Source: Azolla caroliniana
Taxonomy: Eukaryota; Polypodiophyta
Length of the DNA stretch: 64,000 bases
Assembly (NCBI GenBank): GCA_043228905.1
Contig: JBHGNT010000012.1
Span: 14,632,001-14,696,000, forward strand
Reading direction: 5' to 3'
The notes beneath the pieces were generated by a model that was not told the origin of the DNA, did not search any database, and was given only the letters and a program-made list of their open reading frames with translations. Positions 9,221 through 20,689 of this stretch are shown here, piece after piece. A program made the translations under genes and the position numbers. Positions within the stretch are counted from its first letter, which is position 1, and every line of letters begins with the position of its first letter.

Positions 9221-12034
9221 ACACAACTCTCTTGGAATCCATTTGGATAAAGATCCCGCAACAACCTTTAATACAAACATTACAAGATCATTAATAATAT
9301 AGCATACCCTTGATTGTTTGAGTGTACATTACAAATATTTGAAGTGATGCCAATGTAGTGGTATAGATTGCAACTTACCTTAAAGTCATTTGGATGTACA
9401 TGAGATGTTTGAAGTGTTTGAGCATATTATAGTACCATATTGATGGCAACAAGATTGTATCGTGCATCTCCATGCGGATTCTCACACAGAGACTTAGGTA
9501 TTCATGGATTGCTCTAGGGAATAATGAATTTAAAGTAACGAATTGTCCCCAATGTAATGGACACCATTCAAAAACATAAAAGATAATGCGAACTACAAAA
9601 TGTCACCTTTTAACAGTATATGACGTATGCACCGGTAATCAAGGAGGTATAGATGAATTCATGATGTACATAGTCTTCATGTGAGAACACCTTTTTTTTT
9701 TTTCCAAACGGTGTGATAATAGTAGGCATGTAGCCATCCTTTTGTCACCTTTTCAATAAATCATTCCAACAAACACTTTCAAGTTAGACCAGAATCCTAG
9801 TATAGTTATAATTATAAAAGCAACATAAACATGTATTGTTTGGAAAAAATAACTACGGAAAGAATTGTGTTCTGAGTTTGGAAGAGGTTTGGGAAGATTC
9901 GGACAAAGGTCTAGATGTGTTGGTGGCTTGATGATAACAATATCATAGTAGTAAAAACCAAAATACAACTGACGTGGAAAAGAATGGATGATTTCATATA
10001 TGACACTTTTATCCAACAACAAACATATCCCAATCGTCACAATGAGGGAAATCTACCCAAACATTAGCCATCAAAGTTTAATAGGAGTTGTATACATGTG
10101 GCATTCTATATGTGAAAGTATTAAGCATAGTTATGGTTGATTGACGAAATGTACATGTGCACGATACATTTTAACCAATAGTTTTGACTTGTCTCTTTTC
10201 TTGATCCTAAAATATAGGCTTTACAATAACTTTTGAATGTAGACTCCTTGACACATAAATAGACTCCTCTTTAGAGACAATGCTAAAAAGTTGGTTGAAG
10301 GACAAATTTATCTTATTTGAAATAGAAATTGTAACTCCAAATCATATTGCTATAGAAATAGTTCATACATGGCTTCTTGGTAATGAAAGTTGATTGATTG
10401 TATTCCCCTTCCCCCCATCATCTTTAATATTATTTGAATATCAAGCTTTTGATAAATTTAAGCGGTGTGAAGACGGGACAAAATAATTTCATCACAACAA
10501 GACAAGACAAAGACATTTTCACTTTACTAACTATAGAGGGTCTTGCAAAGCATTTATCCAAATTTTTGACTCTATAGTATTACCTTCTCTTAATGATTCT
10601 CAAAATGAACACTCAGAGCTCGAGATTTATGGTAATCAACTTGGCACCTCATTGTTACAATACTAACGGCTTTGCTTTGCCTAGTTTTAAAATGTAATCA
10701 TTAAAATGTACAACTTGAAACTAAAATTTAAATATGGATATTTACCTTTTATCTAAATATTGAATTGATGATGTTTCACATTAATCTACATAATTAACCA
10801 CCTAATTGCAAAATTGAATAATTCATATTTGATTGACAAGTTTTTGAAAGTTAAGTAAAAACTCGTAATAAGTGGTCCAAAAAACAAGAAACTTAAATTT
10901 TTTCCTCTTACACTATTTTAGGGGTATATATATATATATATATATAATACTACAAGGATGTGCATGTGCATATGTGTGTATATGCATGAATGCAAGCATG
11001 ACCACATACATACATGAATGGATAAATCATGCCAAACAATACATAAACTGGTTATTAACGTCAATAATGACCTTTGATTAAGTAGTAAAAACTCAACATT
11101 CATAAATAATGGTTTTCAGAAGTGTACTAAATAAAATTTTAAGAAGTTTACAATAGCTCATACTGGGTTTAATGTGAGACTCCTTAATAAAGATTTAAAC
11201 ACATGATCTTTTTGGAGAAGCTTCTTGGCCTTTAAGAAAATATTATATTTAATAAATGATATTATTGTCATGTAGTTCACTGCATACATATATTATGAGA
11301 AATTGTCATGTTAGCACCTTGCACAAACAAAGTGCTAACAACCAAATGGCATGCTTGCACAAATGCCAAGTGATAATCATATATAAATTTCAATGGTAAC
11401 ATTTAGTTGGGTTGTTGATTTGCTCGTTCCTTTGACCAATTTTGTAATAATCATTTGGAAGGAGCAGTTGTAAGTTGAATATCCATAAATGTAATAATCC
11501 AATGTCAAAAGTCAATTGTAATATATATTTTCCATACTATGTTGAGTCTTATATCTTAGTTGGATGGCATGACTTGAATTGTGCCACATAAGTGGAAGCT
11601 TTGTCCATTGTTGAACTGTTCCGTTTAGCACTTGTCTTGAGCAATACCTTATATAAAATCATCTTCTCATGATCTCACTCATCATTGTTTTGGGACTTCA
11701 GTTGTGATACCCCATAGTGAGGGAATAACATTACGTATTAACAATGCTACCCCTTGTACTAAGCTTAATATTGGTTTGCAAAATCTCTACCCAAGATCTA
11801 GACACGAGTAACCATCTCACTCTCATATTTCCAAGAAGAAGTTGAAGTGACATAATTCTCCATAATCACCGCAGGTATATTCAACACCCACTCTCCCCTC
11901 TCTACCCCTACCACCAACGTCCTCACTCCCTCCCATGTCCCTTTACATTGACCTCGAAAAATCACTACCAACGTCGACCCCTCTTTCCTCAACTTTTATA
12001 ACCTTCAATCCTCTTCGTTTGCTCTACCACCTTC

Positions 12035-12421
12035 TGTCACGGACAAGTATAATAGAGTAGAACGAAGATAAGACTGGAGAACAAGAGAGAGGAAAAGAAC
12101 AAGAACTCAACTTATAGAATTTGTAACTTGTGTTGTTCACCTTGATTAGAATCAAGGTGCACATGAGTATTTATACAAGAGGGTAGGGCTATGTAAGCTA
12201 GCTAGAAATAGAGTACGCATGAGGATGCATGCAATAGAGAATGCATGAGGATGGATGCAAGCTAGAGAATGAGAATGCATGTAAGCTAGGAACTTCCAAT
12301 GTTCAATCTACACTATATGAAGTTGAATTAAATACAAGGATGCATATGTAGCTCAAGTGGTAGGGTTTGCCCATTGATTGGGTTCAATCCCTACCTTCCT
12401 CTGTGGCATATGTCTATGACA
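12035..12421 (-). repeat. Element C 3' LTR
   Basis: Plus-strand ends are TGTCAC and ATGACA. It lacks about 30 bp present in the other LTR inside the tRNA-like module (near 12370-12380) and one short internal direct-repeat unit. The adjacent internal purine tract reads GAGGGAGGATAA on the minus strand, a plausible polypurine tract. Confidence 0.9.
12342..12405 (+). other. tRNA-like module in C 3' LTR (shortened)
   Basis: A-box-like TAGCTCAAGTGG (12349-12360) and B-box GGTTCAATCCC (12381-12391), antisense to element C. The part between the boxes is shortened compared with the other LTR. Confidence 0.6.
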
Positions 12422-12432
12422 TTATCCTCCCT

Positions 12433-13616
12433 CTAAGGTCGCCTCCTAACACCCGCGGCCGGTTTATGGGGGTATCGTTGGTGAAAAGCGCGAATTGCCT
12501 CCGGTGCATTTTGTAAGTGTGTAACTGGTTCCCATGTGGCATCCAAAAGAGGGCAACCTTTCCATAAGACCAAGTATTGAAGTTGCCGTCGACGCAAGCG
12601 AGAGTCGAGGATCCGGTCAACCCCATACTCCTCACTTGTCGATAATTCCATGGGCGGCGGCGGAGGAGGTTGGCGTCCCGGAATGTGAGAAGGATGATAG
12701 AGTTCAAGGAGAGAGACGTGGAAAACATTGTGAAGCCAAAATGTGGGGGGAAGCGCTAACCGGAAGGCGACTAGGTTAACGCGCTCGAGGATACGGAAGG
12801 GGCCTAACTTTTTGTAGTCGAGCTTTGCGCAAGGACTGGTGGTTGCGATATGCCGACGTAGCAACCAAACCATGTCATCGACTGCGAAGGTCGGCGCGAC
12901 TAAGCGATATCGGTCAACGTGAGCTTTATATTGTTTGCTAGCGGCATGGAGCTCGAGGGAGAGGTCACGGTGGACATCTTGTAAGGTGTGGGCACGCTTC
13001 TCGGTCGACTGGGGATTGGAAGTGGGTGTAGAAGCCATATGGACGATGGTGAGCCGCTTTGGAGTGAGCACAGACGTCACAAGTTTTGATAAATTCTTTG
13101 ACCAATTTCCAAGGTTGAGGCCACCAAAACCCCTGAGAAAGCAATGCCAGCGTTTTGGCGACCCCAAAGTAGCCGACAAGAGGATCATCATGGCAAGTTT
13201 GTAGAACTTGGAGATGACATGGGCCATCTGGTACGTAAAGGAGGTGATTATGATTGAGGTCTCGATCAAGGGTGCAAACCACGCTTGCGCCGGCCCAGAG
13301 AGAAGCGTGCCGACAAGCCCAACCCGAGAAAAGTCGCTAGCATACCGTTGGGGCTGTAATCGGATCATAAGCCGAATTTGGTTGATGAAGCCGCGAAGAT
13401 GCGCCCTCGTGCCATTGAATTTGTCGGGTAGGCTGATGGTTGGTTCGAGGACATGGTCGGGCTAGGTGTCGACGGTGGTTGTGACTCGGCAGCTAGTGGA
13501 TTTCTTGAAGTGCCGGATTGCAACTCTCGTAATGATTCCCGAAGGATTTCATTCTCCAGTTGATGTTGTTGCAAGGCTGCAATGATTTGGTTTAGGTTGT
13601 CGACGGAGCCAGACAT
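12433..13616 (-). pseudogene. Element C Gag-integrase-chromodomain remnant
   Basis: On the minus strand Gag starts at 13616 with a Gln/Leu-rich helix. It continues after a frameshift (near 13440) as KFNGTRAHLRGF and GTLLSGPAQAWFAP, typical of plant/fungal Gag. Near 13285 the text jumps to the integrase zinc-binding region (CHDDPLVGYFG, then CDVC). It jumps again near 13010 to the tail: CAKLDYKKLGPFRI, HNVFHVSLL, and a chromodomain (YLVLWKGCPLLDATWEPV) ending about 12450. At least two deletions and frameshifts leave no functional enzyme. Confidence 0.85.
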
Positions 13617-13644
13617 GGTAGCAAGAAAAGGAAGGTGAACAAAC

Positions 13645-14068
13645 TATCACGGACAAGTATAATAGAGTAGAAGGAAGATAAGACTGGAGAACAAGAGAGA
13701 GGAAAAGAACAAAAACTCAACTTATAGAATCCGTAACTTGTGTTGTTCACGTTGATTAGAATCAAGGTGCACATGAGTATTTATACAAGAGGGTAGGACT
13801 ATGTAAGCCAGCTAGAAATAGAGTGCATGAGGATGCATGCAATAGAGTACGCATGAGGATGCATGCAATAGAGAATGCATGAGGATGGATGCAAGCTAGA
13901 GAATGAGAATGCATGTAAGCTAGGAACTTCCAATGTTCAATCTACACTGTATGAAGTTGAATTAAATATAAGGATGCATATGTAGTTCAAGTGGTAGGGT
14001 TTGCTCAATAGAGACCATGAGGTCTTGGGTTCAATCCCTACCTTCCTCTGTGGCATATTTCTATGACA
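13645..14068 (-). repeat. Element C 5' LTR
   Basis: Same sequence as the left LTR apart from the small gaps and scattered substitutions. The inner end is TATCAC instead of TGTCAC, so one terminal dinucleotide is mutated. Several direct repeats of GCATGAGGATG(C/G)ATGCA type lie in the centre. Confidence 0.9.
13976..14048 (+). other. tRNA-like module in C 5' LTR
   Basis: A-box-like TAGTTCAAGTGG (13983-13994) and B-box GGTTCAATCCC (14028-14038), 45 nt apart as in tRNA genes. The module is about 70 nt and antisense to the element. The acceptor stem does not pair convincingly, so I do not call a tRNA gene. Confidence 0.65.
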
Positions 14069-14073
14069 CCTTC

Positions 14074-14290
14074 TTTGCCACTACAACTTTTGGCTTAGCA
14101 TGGTGTACCCAATAGTGTGCACCCATTAGGTTTGGGGGGATTTTAAGTATCGGCCATACATAGCATGACCCATGAAGATATTGCCATTGCCATTAGTAAA
14201 ACAAGATTAACTGCAAGACAAAGAAAAGGGGCAAAGAAATTTAAAGTGCACTCTAGCACTTTAGGCTTAATGGGGAGAACCTTCTTTTAA
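14074..14290. other. Short unassigned stretch
   Basis: Sequence flanking element C on the right, continuous with the sequence left of 12030 before C inserted. Nothing recognised. Confidence 0.3.
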
Positions 14291-15206
14291 GTGAGCTAAA
14301 CCATATGGATGATGCCTTGGCATTTTTTCTCTGCAACATGTATCACAAGTCCAAACAAAATCTTCGACAAATTGTCGCCTATAGGGCCACCAGAACGATC
14401 GTTGCACTAAATCTAATGTTTTAGTACTATCAAAATGCCCAATTGTATATGTGTCATGATAGTTTTGGACTACTCCAAGGCGACAAGAACCATTAGGAAC
14501 ATACAAGAGTTTCTAAAAGAATAGTAATCCATCATGACATTCGAATTGTCGATAGTCCGTACCTAGTTGTTGCGACTGTGAACAAGATGCTCGAGAGGGA
14601 TCAATTTGTGCTAGGATTACTTTCTTTTGGTTATCGAAAGATGGCTCGCCAGGACGCGATGCTAGATACGAATGCCATGATAATGCATCTGTCTTCGCTT
14701 GTTCCTTCCCCGGATGATATGTAATTTTGAAGTCAAAACGAGTGAGGAATTGGGCCCACCGAGCTTGACGTCGATTTAACACACGAGCATTCTGAAAGTA
14801 GGCAAGGTTTTTGTGATCACTGAATATGGTGACTTGATGAGAAGATCCCTCTAGAATATGCCGCCATTGCGTAAAAGAGTTCACTATTGCTAATAGCTCC
14901 TTATCATGAATTTCATATTTGATTTCAGTGGCGTCAAACTTGCGTGAGTGGAAAACCACAAGATGTAGCTTTTCATCATCGCCTTGTTGTGACAGAATGC
15001 TACCCAAGGCGAAATCCGACGCGTCTGCTTCAATGATGAATGGTTTTTCCGAATCAACATGAGCTAGAATAGGAGCTGATGTAAATGCCTTCTTAAGACT
15101 CTCAAAAGCCATGTCAGCTTCTTCAGACCAAACGAACGATTGTCCCTTCTTGTTAAGCTGTGTGAGAGGCAGAACAAGCTTTGAGTAATCATGTATAAAC
15201 TCGATC
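14291..15206 (-). pseudogene. Ty3/gypsy RNase H and integrase N-terminal fragment (E family)
   Basis: Minus-strand text from 15206 reads DYSKLVLPLTQL, then FIIEADASDFALGSILSQ (RNase H active-site Asp), VTIFSDHKNLAYF, and ITYHPGKEQ. It continues past a stop (about 14513) into the integrase zinc-binding region ending CDTCC and MPRHHPYGL. It is clearly the same family as 61090-62001 in element E. Both ends are abrupt: at 14291 the homology stops, and at 15206 it meets a scrap of copia. No LTRs belong to it. Confidence 0.85.
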
Positions 15207-15253
15207 TACGTTCGGCACGCGTCTAGCTTGTCGGTTGTCAACACCTTGGTTGT
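15207..15253 (-). pseudogene. Scrap of Ty1/copia pol C-terminus
   Basis: On the minus strand this reads KVLTTDKLDACR, matching KVLTPDKLNACR at the C-terminus of copia J (about 39950). It is in the same reading frame as the gypsy fragment that follows it. At about 47 bp it would be invisible without J for comparison. Confidence 0.6.
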
Positions 15254-15740
15254 CGAGACTCGTGGGTAGGAGATAGAGTGAGAGCGAGAGCGATAATGAA
15301 AGAGAGAGGGTGTGTGTGTGTGTGTGTGCGTGAGAGAGAGAAAGTGTGAGAGAGTGAGAGAGATAAGACTTGAAATAGAAATGAGATTATATTATGATGA
15401 AACAAGATTACAATGAGTAGGCTAAAGACTAAAGATTGGTGTTGAACCGAATGAGTTGAAATGAATGTATGGACAATTATTTATAGATCCTTATGGAGTA
15501 ATCTAGAATGTTCTAGAATATTTTAGAATTTTTATGAGAAGAAATATAATCATGAAATATTAAAGGATGTTCTAAAATAATGTAGAAAGTTCTAGAATAT
15601 TCTAATATCTCGTAATAACTAAAAATATAATTATTATAATCATACAACATATATGTTATTACAATGGTTAAGGGTTTAACACATAGAGCAAGAAATCTTG
15701 GGTTTGATTCTTGATAAGCCAAAATGTTGTCTTCATGATA
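15254..15740 (-). repeat. Element D 3' LTR
   Basis: Outer end TGTCGAGA at 15254. Inner end CATGATA at 15740 (CA mutated to TA), next to a minus-strand polypurine tract GAAAGGGGGGATAA. It contains GA/GT-rich low-complexity DNA (15276-15363) and repeated TTCTAGAAT motifs. The 5' mate is lost, so the outer border is inferred from the TG dinucleotide and from comparison with related LTRs. Confidence 0.7.
15657..15720 (+). other. tRNA-like module in D LTR
   Basis: A-box-like TATTACAATGG (15657) and B-box-like GGGTTTGATTC (15700), 43 nt apart, antisense to element D and within 20-80 nt of the LTR terminus. It is the weakest match of the set. Confidence 0.45.
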
Positions 15741-16953
15741 TTATCCCCCCTTTCGATGACAAGTTCCACAAGTCGGAAGACAAGAGTTCGGACTTGGTGT
15801 ATGGGGATATTTGTCGTCAAATGCAACAACCATGTCAGAGGCATTAGCAAGATGCTCGGTATGCTCCCATGTTCGATCATTAGGTGTATAACCTAACCAA
15901 TCAACCAAATAATATAGTTTGTTGCGGATGATCTTGGAGTCGAGAATGGTAGCAACCTCATATTCAGAGCCATTGGAAACTTCGATTGGAGGTGGGGGAG
16001 GTGTAAGACGACCTAGAATAGAGCTTGTTGTGTAGGGCTCCAAAAGTGAAACATGGAAGACCGGGTGAAGACGCATATGAGGAGGGATCAAGACAAAATG
16101 TCACATCATTGATCTTACTAGAGATCACATATGGGCCGAAATGTTGATAATCCAATTTGTAGCAAGGTCGGGTGGTTTTAATGCTACCTTGTAAGAGCCA
16201 TCCACGATCTCCTACTTGAAATGTAGTTGATGAATCATGCCGATGACGATCAACAATCTTCTTTTGAGTGTTTTGGGCATCATATAAATGATGTAAAAGT
16301 ATATCCTGAACTTCTTGGAGTCGAGTGAGCCGATCTTCAGCAACCGGGTTTTGCAGGAGTTCGGGATGTTCAAGCATCGTCCAACAAGGATGGTACCCAA
16401 TGTTAGCAAAAAATGGGGAATATCCAGTAGAAGATTGTTCGAAGTTTTTGTAAGCAAATTCCACCAAATGTAATAAATCCACCCAATCATCTTGTTGATA
16501 GTTGACAAAACACCGTAGATATTGTTGGACTGTTTGGTTGGTGTGCTCACTTTGCCCAATAGTCTCTGGATGGTAGTCAGAAGAGATTTTACAAGAAGTA
16601 TGTAAGAGTTTGAACATATGCCGCCAAAATTTCGAGATGAATTGGGGACCCCGATTACTGATAATATCATCCGGAAGACCATGATGGCGAAACACCTCCC
16701 ACATGAGTAAATCGGCTGTCTCTTGACTAGTAATGGTCTTCGTGCATGGAAGGAAATGTGCCATCTTCGTAAAGCGATTGACTACCGTGAGAATAAAATC
16801 AAATCCCTTGGAAGGTGGAAAATCCATAATAAATTCCAAGGAAATAGATTTCCATGGGCGGTTTATAATAGGCATTGGTTGTAATAGGCCATATGGATGA
16901 TGTCGAGGTTTTTTTGATCGGCAACATGTATCATAACTACAAACATAATCCAT
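15741..16953 (-). pseudogene. Element D integrase and chromodomain
   Basis: A 329-codon frame (16953-15964) starts in the integrase zinc finger (CCRSKKPRHHPYG) and runs through the catalytic core. Catalytic positions have changed: LEFIMDFP where MDFI is usual (Asp to Glu) and ISNRGPQF instead of SDRGPQF (Asp to Asn). The Glu of the GQSEHTNQ segment remains. After a frameshift near 16080 a second frame (16091-15741) carries VFHVSLLEPY and a chromodomain (YEVATILDSK, YLVDWLGYTPNDRTWE). Chromodomains steer integration toward methylated histone marks in this group. The enzyme is dead. Confidence 0.85.
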
Positions 16954-17708
16954 AACAAAATGGTGAAGCCGTGGTCACCAATATCGGCAAGAAATCAACT
17001 CAAAAGTCTTGTGGATGCCGAAATGTATAGCCATTGGCGTGTCATGACATTGTTGCACGACTTTGAGTTGAGAAGGACCGTCCAACACATACAAGAGAGT
17101 TTGTTGAAAAAGCAAACCATCATGCCAACTGAACTGGGTGTAGTCTAGACGAGGATTTTGAGATTGGGAGCTGGAAGCATGATCTGGGATAGTATGACTC
17201 AAAACCTCTTGGGCGAATGCATCGGTCGCAATCTGCTCTCGAATGGAATCAAGAAGCCTTGAATCTCCCGGTGTGTTGATAGTATGTATTGCCATTACTC
17301 GTAGACGATCAAGATCTAAGAGGATTTGCTTTTGAATTTCAAATGCGGCCTCTCCTGGTTGAAGTTCCAAATACGAACGTTGAGATAAAGCATCTGCCTT
17401 TCCTTGTTGCATCCCAGGGCGATATAGAATTACAAAATCAAAACGAGTTAAGAACAGCGCCCAACGAGCTTGTCGACGATTCAAGACTGGAGCACTTTGG
17501 AAATATGGTAGAGTTTTGTGATCATTGTAGACAATAATCTGTTGAGAAGAACCCTCCAAAAACTGATGCCATTGTTGAAAAGAATCCACAATGGCAAGAA
17601 GCTCTTTATGGGGAATCTCATAGTTGATTTCTGCGGCTTCAAATTTCTGTGAGTGAAAAGCCACAAGGTGCAGTTTGCGATCTTCGCCAATCTCGAATAG
17701 TACGCTTT
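16954..17708 (-). pseudogene. Element D RNase H and start of integrase
   Basis: Minus-strand frame with LHLVAFHSQKFEAAEINYE, HKELLAIVDSF, VYNDHKTLPYF and LNRRQARWALFL, typical Ty3/gypsy RNase H. It then runs LDYTQFSWHDGLLF and into the integrase linker. It is interrupted at 17708 by copia F1, exactly after EADASDFALES in the protein; the other half lies at 37338. Confidence 0.85.
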
Positions 17709-18092
17709 TGTTGAGAGAGAAGCTCAACATTCGGTGCGTAATCGGGTGCGTAACCCAGTGCGTATATTGGGTGCGTAAAACTGTGCGCACAATAGGCCGT
17801 AGCGGTGCGTAAACTGTGAGGCCATTGGAAAGATATTCCGCGTAGGAATATATTTTGGGAGTTAGTGTAGAGCTTAGTTATGAGCATTGAAGTACATGTC
17901 AGTACTTCTGTCAGTCTGTATGGACTTGTATAAAAGTGCTCACTGAGCACATTCTATGTACAAACTAAGTAGTATTTTTTGAATTGAGTTGTGTGTATTG
18001 ACTCTCTCTCGCGTACTATGTGTCCAAGCTCTCCATTAAACCTGTGTTTTTCTACGTTCTACTTTCTGTTGCTTCCGCACATTCGTTTTACA
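17709..18092 (+). repeat. F1 5' LTR
   Basis: TGTTGAGAGA to TTTTACA, 384 bp, with TATA-like TATAAAAG at about 17928-17935. The first 100 bp contain several copies of a GTGCGTAA(C/T) motif. Confidence 0.95.
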
Positions 18093-18104
18093 TGGTATCA
18101 GAGC
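18093..18104 (+). promoter_or_regulatory. F1 primer-binding site (initiator Met tRNA)
   Basis: TGGTATCAGAGC directly after the 5' LTR, the standard plant copia minus-strand primer site. Confidence 0.95.
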
Positions 18105-18181
18105 GCGAGGGTTGAGAACCTCTGTAGCCGACCTTAGCTCGAGAAGAAAACCTAACCTTCGAAAAGAACAGGAAAAACAAA

Positions 18182-19132
18182 ATGGATAGAGGCATGGCTA
18201 GCTTGCTTCCGACCGAGAAGCTCGACAGAAATAACTACGCACCTTGGTCCTACAAGATGCACCAGTACCTGCTCGAGCATGGATACTGGAGCTATGTCGA
18301 TGACGCAAATGACACAACACCCGATTCGACACACAAAGACTTCCCAACTTGGGAACAGTCCGCGAATAGAGTTCTCTACTGCTTCGCGTCTTGTGTGGTG
18401 AACAACTTCTGAGCTATATTCGAGATGCGAAAACGCCGAAGGATGCTTGGAGAAATCTGAAAAAGATTTTTGGCGCAAGCACCACAGCCAGAAAGCTCCA
18501 ACTCCGACAGGAGTTGAGCAACTTGCGACAACGTGATTTGTCGGTGGCTGATTACACCTCAAAAATCAAAGATATTTGGGACTCCTTAGTCTCCATCGAT
18601 GTAAACGTGGAGGAAGGCGAAATGGTGTAGATCTGTCTCAGGGGACTAGCGTCGAAGTTCGGAGCGTTCCAAACTACTTTGTGCACACGGGAGAATACGC
18701 CGTCATTTTTCAACTTACAGTCGATGCTCCTTATAGAGGAGAACCATGCGGGTGCATCGACGAGCACGCACATTGATAGCAGGATGTTGTACACAGAGGG
18801 AGATAGGCCCCGTGGTCGTGGCAGATTAGGTGAGTCGGCGCACAATGGAGGCGGCCGACGGGACCAAGGAAGAAGGCACCGAAGTGATGCCGACAACAAT
18901 TTTGGATCCTTCGGAAACAGGGGGAGTTGATGCGACGAGAACCGGCAAGGGAAATCCGTCGAGGAATGCTAGTACTGTGGCAAGAAAGGCCACAAGGAGA
19001 GCGAGTGCTGGAAGAAGTGCACCGATTCGGAGAAAACCGGATCCGGATCCGGACAAACAGACAAAGGAAATCGGCAGCGATCGCACTACACCGAAGGATC
19101 CGAAAAAGTCGGAAAGGCGGAAGCCTTTGTGA
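18182..19132 (+). pseudogene. F1 Gag
   Basis: Starts with ATG at 18182 (MDRGMASLLPTEKLDRNNYA), a typical copia Gag N-terminus, followed by YIRDAKTPKDAWRNLKKIFGA and LRQELSNLRQRDLSVADYTS (UBN2-type). A zinc knuckle CGKKGHKESEC lies near 18975-19010, with the preceding Trp codon changed to TAG. Frameshifts near 18410 and 18930 and a stop near 18630 break it. It is the same family as F2 Gag at 59905. Confidence 0.9.
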
Positions 19133-20608
19133 TGAGACACGAAGCGAACTCGATGAAGAAGACCACCCCGAAATCGGACGAGGTGTGGTACGTTGCCTCC
19201 CGCGTGTCAAACCACATGATAAGCCATAAGGAGTGGTAACTCTCATACCTTGAGAAACCAATGCAACTAGGAGTAGTCGCAATATGAGACAACACTCCGC
19301 ATCCGATCGAGAATGTCAGTGAAGTTCCCCTGAGCCATGTCAGGCAAAAAGGGAAGGTCATGAATGTGTTACACGTCTCGACAATCACGAAGAATCTGGT
19401 GTCGGTCGGGTAGATCGTCGACCAGGGGATGCAGGTCTGGTTCACGCATCTTGGGTGCTTCATCAAGGAGGAAGGCCAAGTTATTGCACAAGGGCGTAGA
19501 GACGGGAGGATGTTTATCCTCAACAACAATGACGTTGGCACGACAATGTTCGCAAAAGGAAAAAAAGTTGAGTCAGATATCGACTTGTGGCACAAGCAGA
19601 TAGGCCAGTAAACTATCAAAGGCTTCAGAACTTGCAATCGAAACAAGTTGTGTTCGGATTGCCCAAATTTAGTGGCCGGAAGGCCCAAATTTGTGAAGCC
19701 TGCCAGCTAGGGAAGCGACACTGACTTCCTTTCCCAACAAGCGTAACCGGAGCCGGAACAAGCTCGACTTAGTACATTCGGATGTATGGGGGCCGACACA
19801 GAACGCTAATCTTGGCGGGAGTCGATATTTTGTCTCCTTCATCGACGACTACACACGACACATGTGGATCTATCTCATTGAAAAGAAAAGTGAAGTCTTC
19901 AACTGTTTCCGGGACCTCAAAAGCTTCGTAGAAAGGGAAACATGGAGAAAGATCAAGTGCCTGCGGTCGGATGGCAGAAAAGAGTACTTTTCCGTCCAAT
20001 TCAACAGTTATCTACAACAAATGGGAAATTGGCGCGAATTCAGGTGCAAGTATACGCCGGAGCAAAACGACGTAGCCGAAAGGAAAAATTGGTCGGTTGT
20101 GGAAGCGGCGCGGGCAATGTTGGAAGAAAAGAGCTTGCCCAAGTTCTATTGGGATGAAGCGGTACGCACCACGGTCTACATCCAAAATCGGATCGGAGAC
20201 AAAGTGTCGGCGCATGAGCTGTATTTCGGAAGAAAGCCGAACCTACGACACTTGAGAGTTTTTGGTAGCATTGCGTATGTGCATGTGCCGAAGGAGAAAC
20301 AGAGGAACTTGGACGCAAAGGCCGAGAAGTGTAACTTGGTTGGCTATTCAAACGAACAGAAGGGTTATAAGTGTTATAACCCCCAAACCAAACAAGCTTG
20401 CGTGAGCCGCGATGCTGTGTTTGACGAGTCCGCGTCCTGGTACTTGCATCCAACTCCGGACCTCAACTCCAACTCTGGACCTCTGGACCCAAGTTCTGAC
20501 GATGAGGCCAGCGAGGCTGAAATGCCTCTGGATGACCGCGAAATCGAGACCCTTGATGAGAGTGTGATCTCATTTCGGCTAAGTGGGCCAAATGAGGGGT
20601 TGGGCTGA
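19133..20608 (+). pseudogene. F1 protease and integrase
   Basis: The protease motif is ruined: WYVASRVSNHM stands where F2 has WYVDSGASNHM, so the catalytic Asp is gone. GAG-pre-integrase text follows (LGCFIKEEGQVIAQG, LWHKQIGQ). The integrase core is open from about 19862 to 20608 with FIDDYTRHMW, LRSDGRKEYF and PEQNDVAERKN, then FGSIAYVHVP and LVGYSNEQKGYKCYNP. Several stops lie between 19230 and 19770. Gypsy B is inserted 82 bp after this frame ends. Confidence 0.9.
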
Positions 20609-20689
20609 AATGGCTAGCCTATTGAAGAGACGTCGAGTAGTGGAGACTCGGCAGTGCATTTCCCGCGCATGAAGCCAAGGAGACAGTTC

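Larger units (their letters stand above)
6119..12029. other. AT-rich intergenic region without a recognised gene
   Basis: Nearly 6 kb between the rRNA-like scrap and element C. It holds diverged repeats (7660-9220), a pyrimidine-rich tract (about 7970-8004), an AT run (10924-10947) and a small inverted repeat (GTTAGCAC at 11310 paired with GTGCTAAC at 11332). Short open frames on both strands match nothing I know. The minus-strand frame at 11798-11992 lies beside the C insertion site; I cannot assign it. Confidence 0.4.
12035..14068 (-). mobile_element. Element C: internally deleted Ty3/gypsy chromovirus with exact target duplication
   Basis: Two direct LTRs (387 and 424 bp) enclose only 1.2 kb of internal sequence. 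The 5-bp target duplication CCTTC lies at 12030-12034 and 14069-14073. Coding sense is minus. The internal region keeps the Gag N-terminus, the integrase zinc finger and the chromodomain but lacks protease, RT, RNase H and the integrase core. It therefore moved with help from another element, or was deleted after insertion. Confidence 0.9.

Noticed and set aside
13976-14048. Functional tRNA gene
   Set aside because: A- and B-box spacing fits, but the acceptor stem does not pair and the module sits inside an LTR; kept only as a tRNA-like module.
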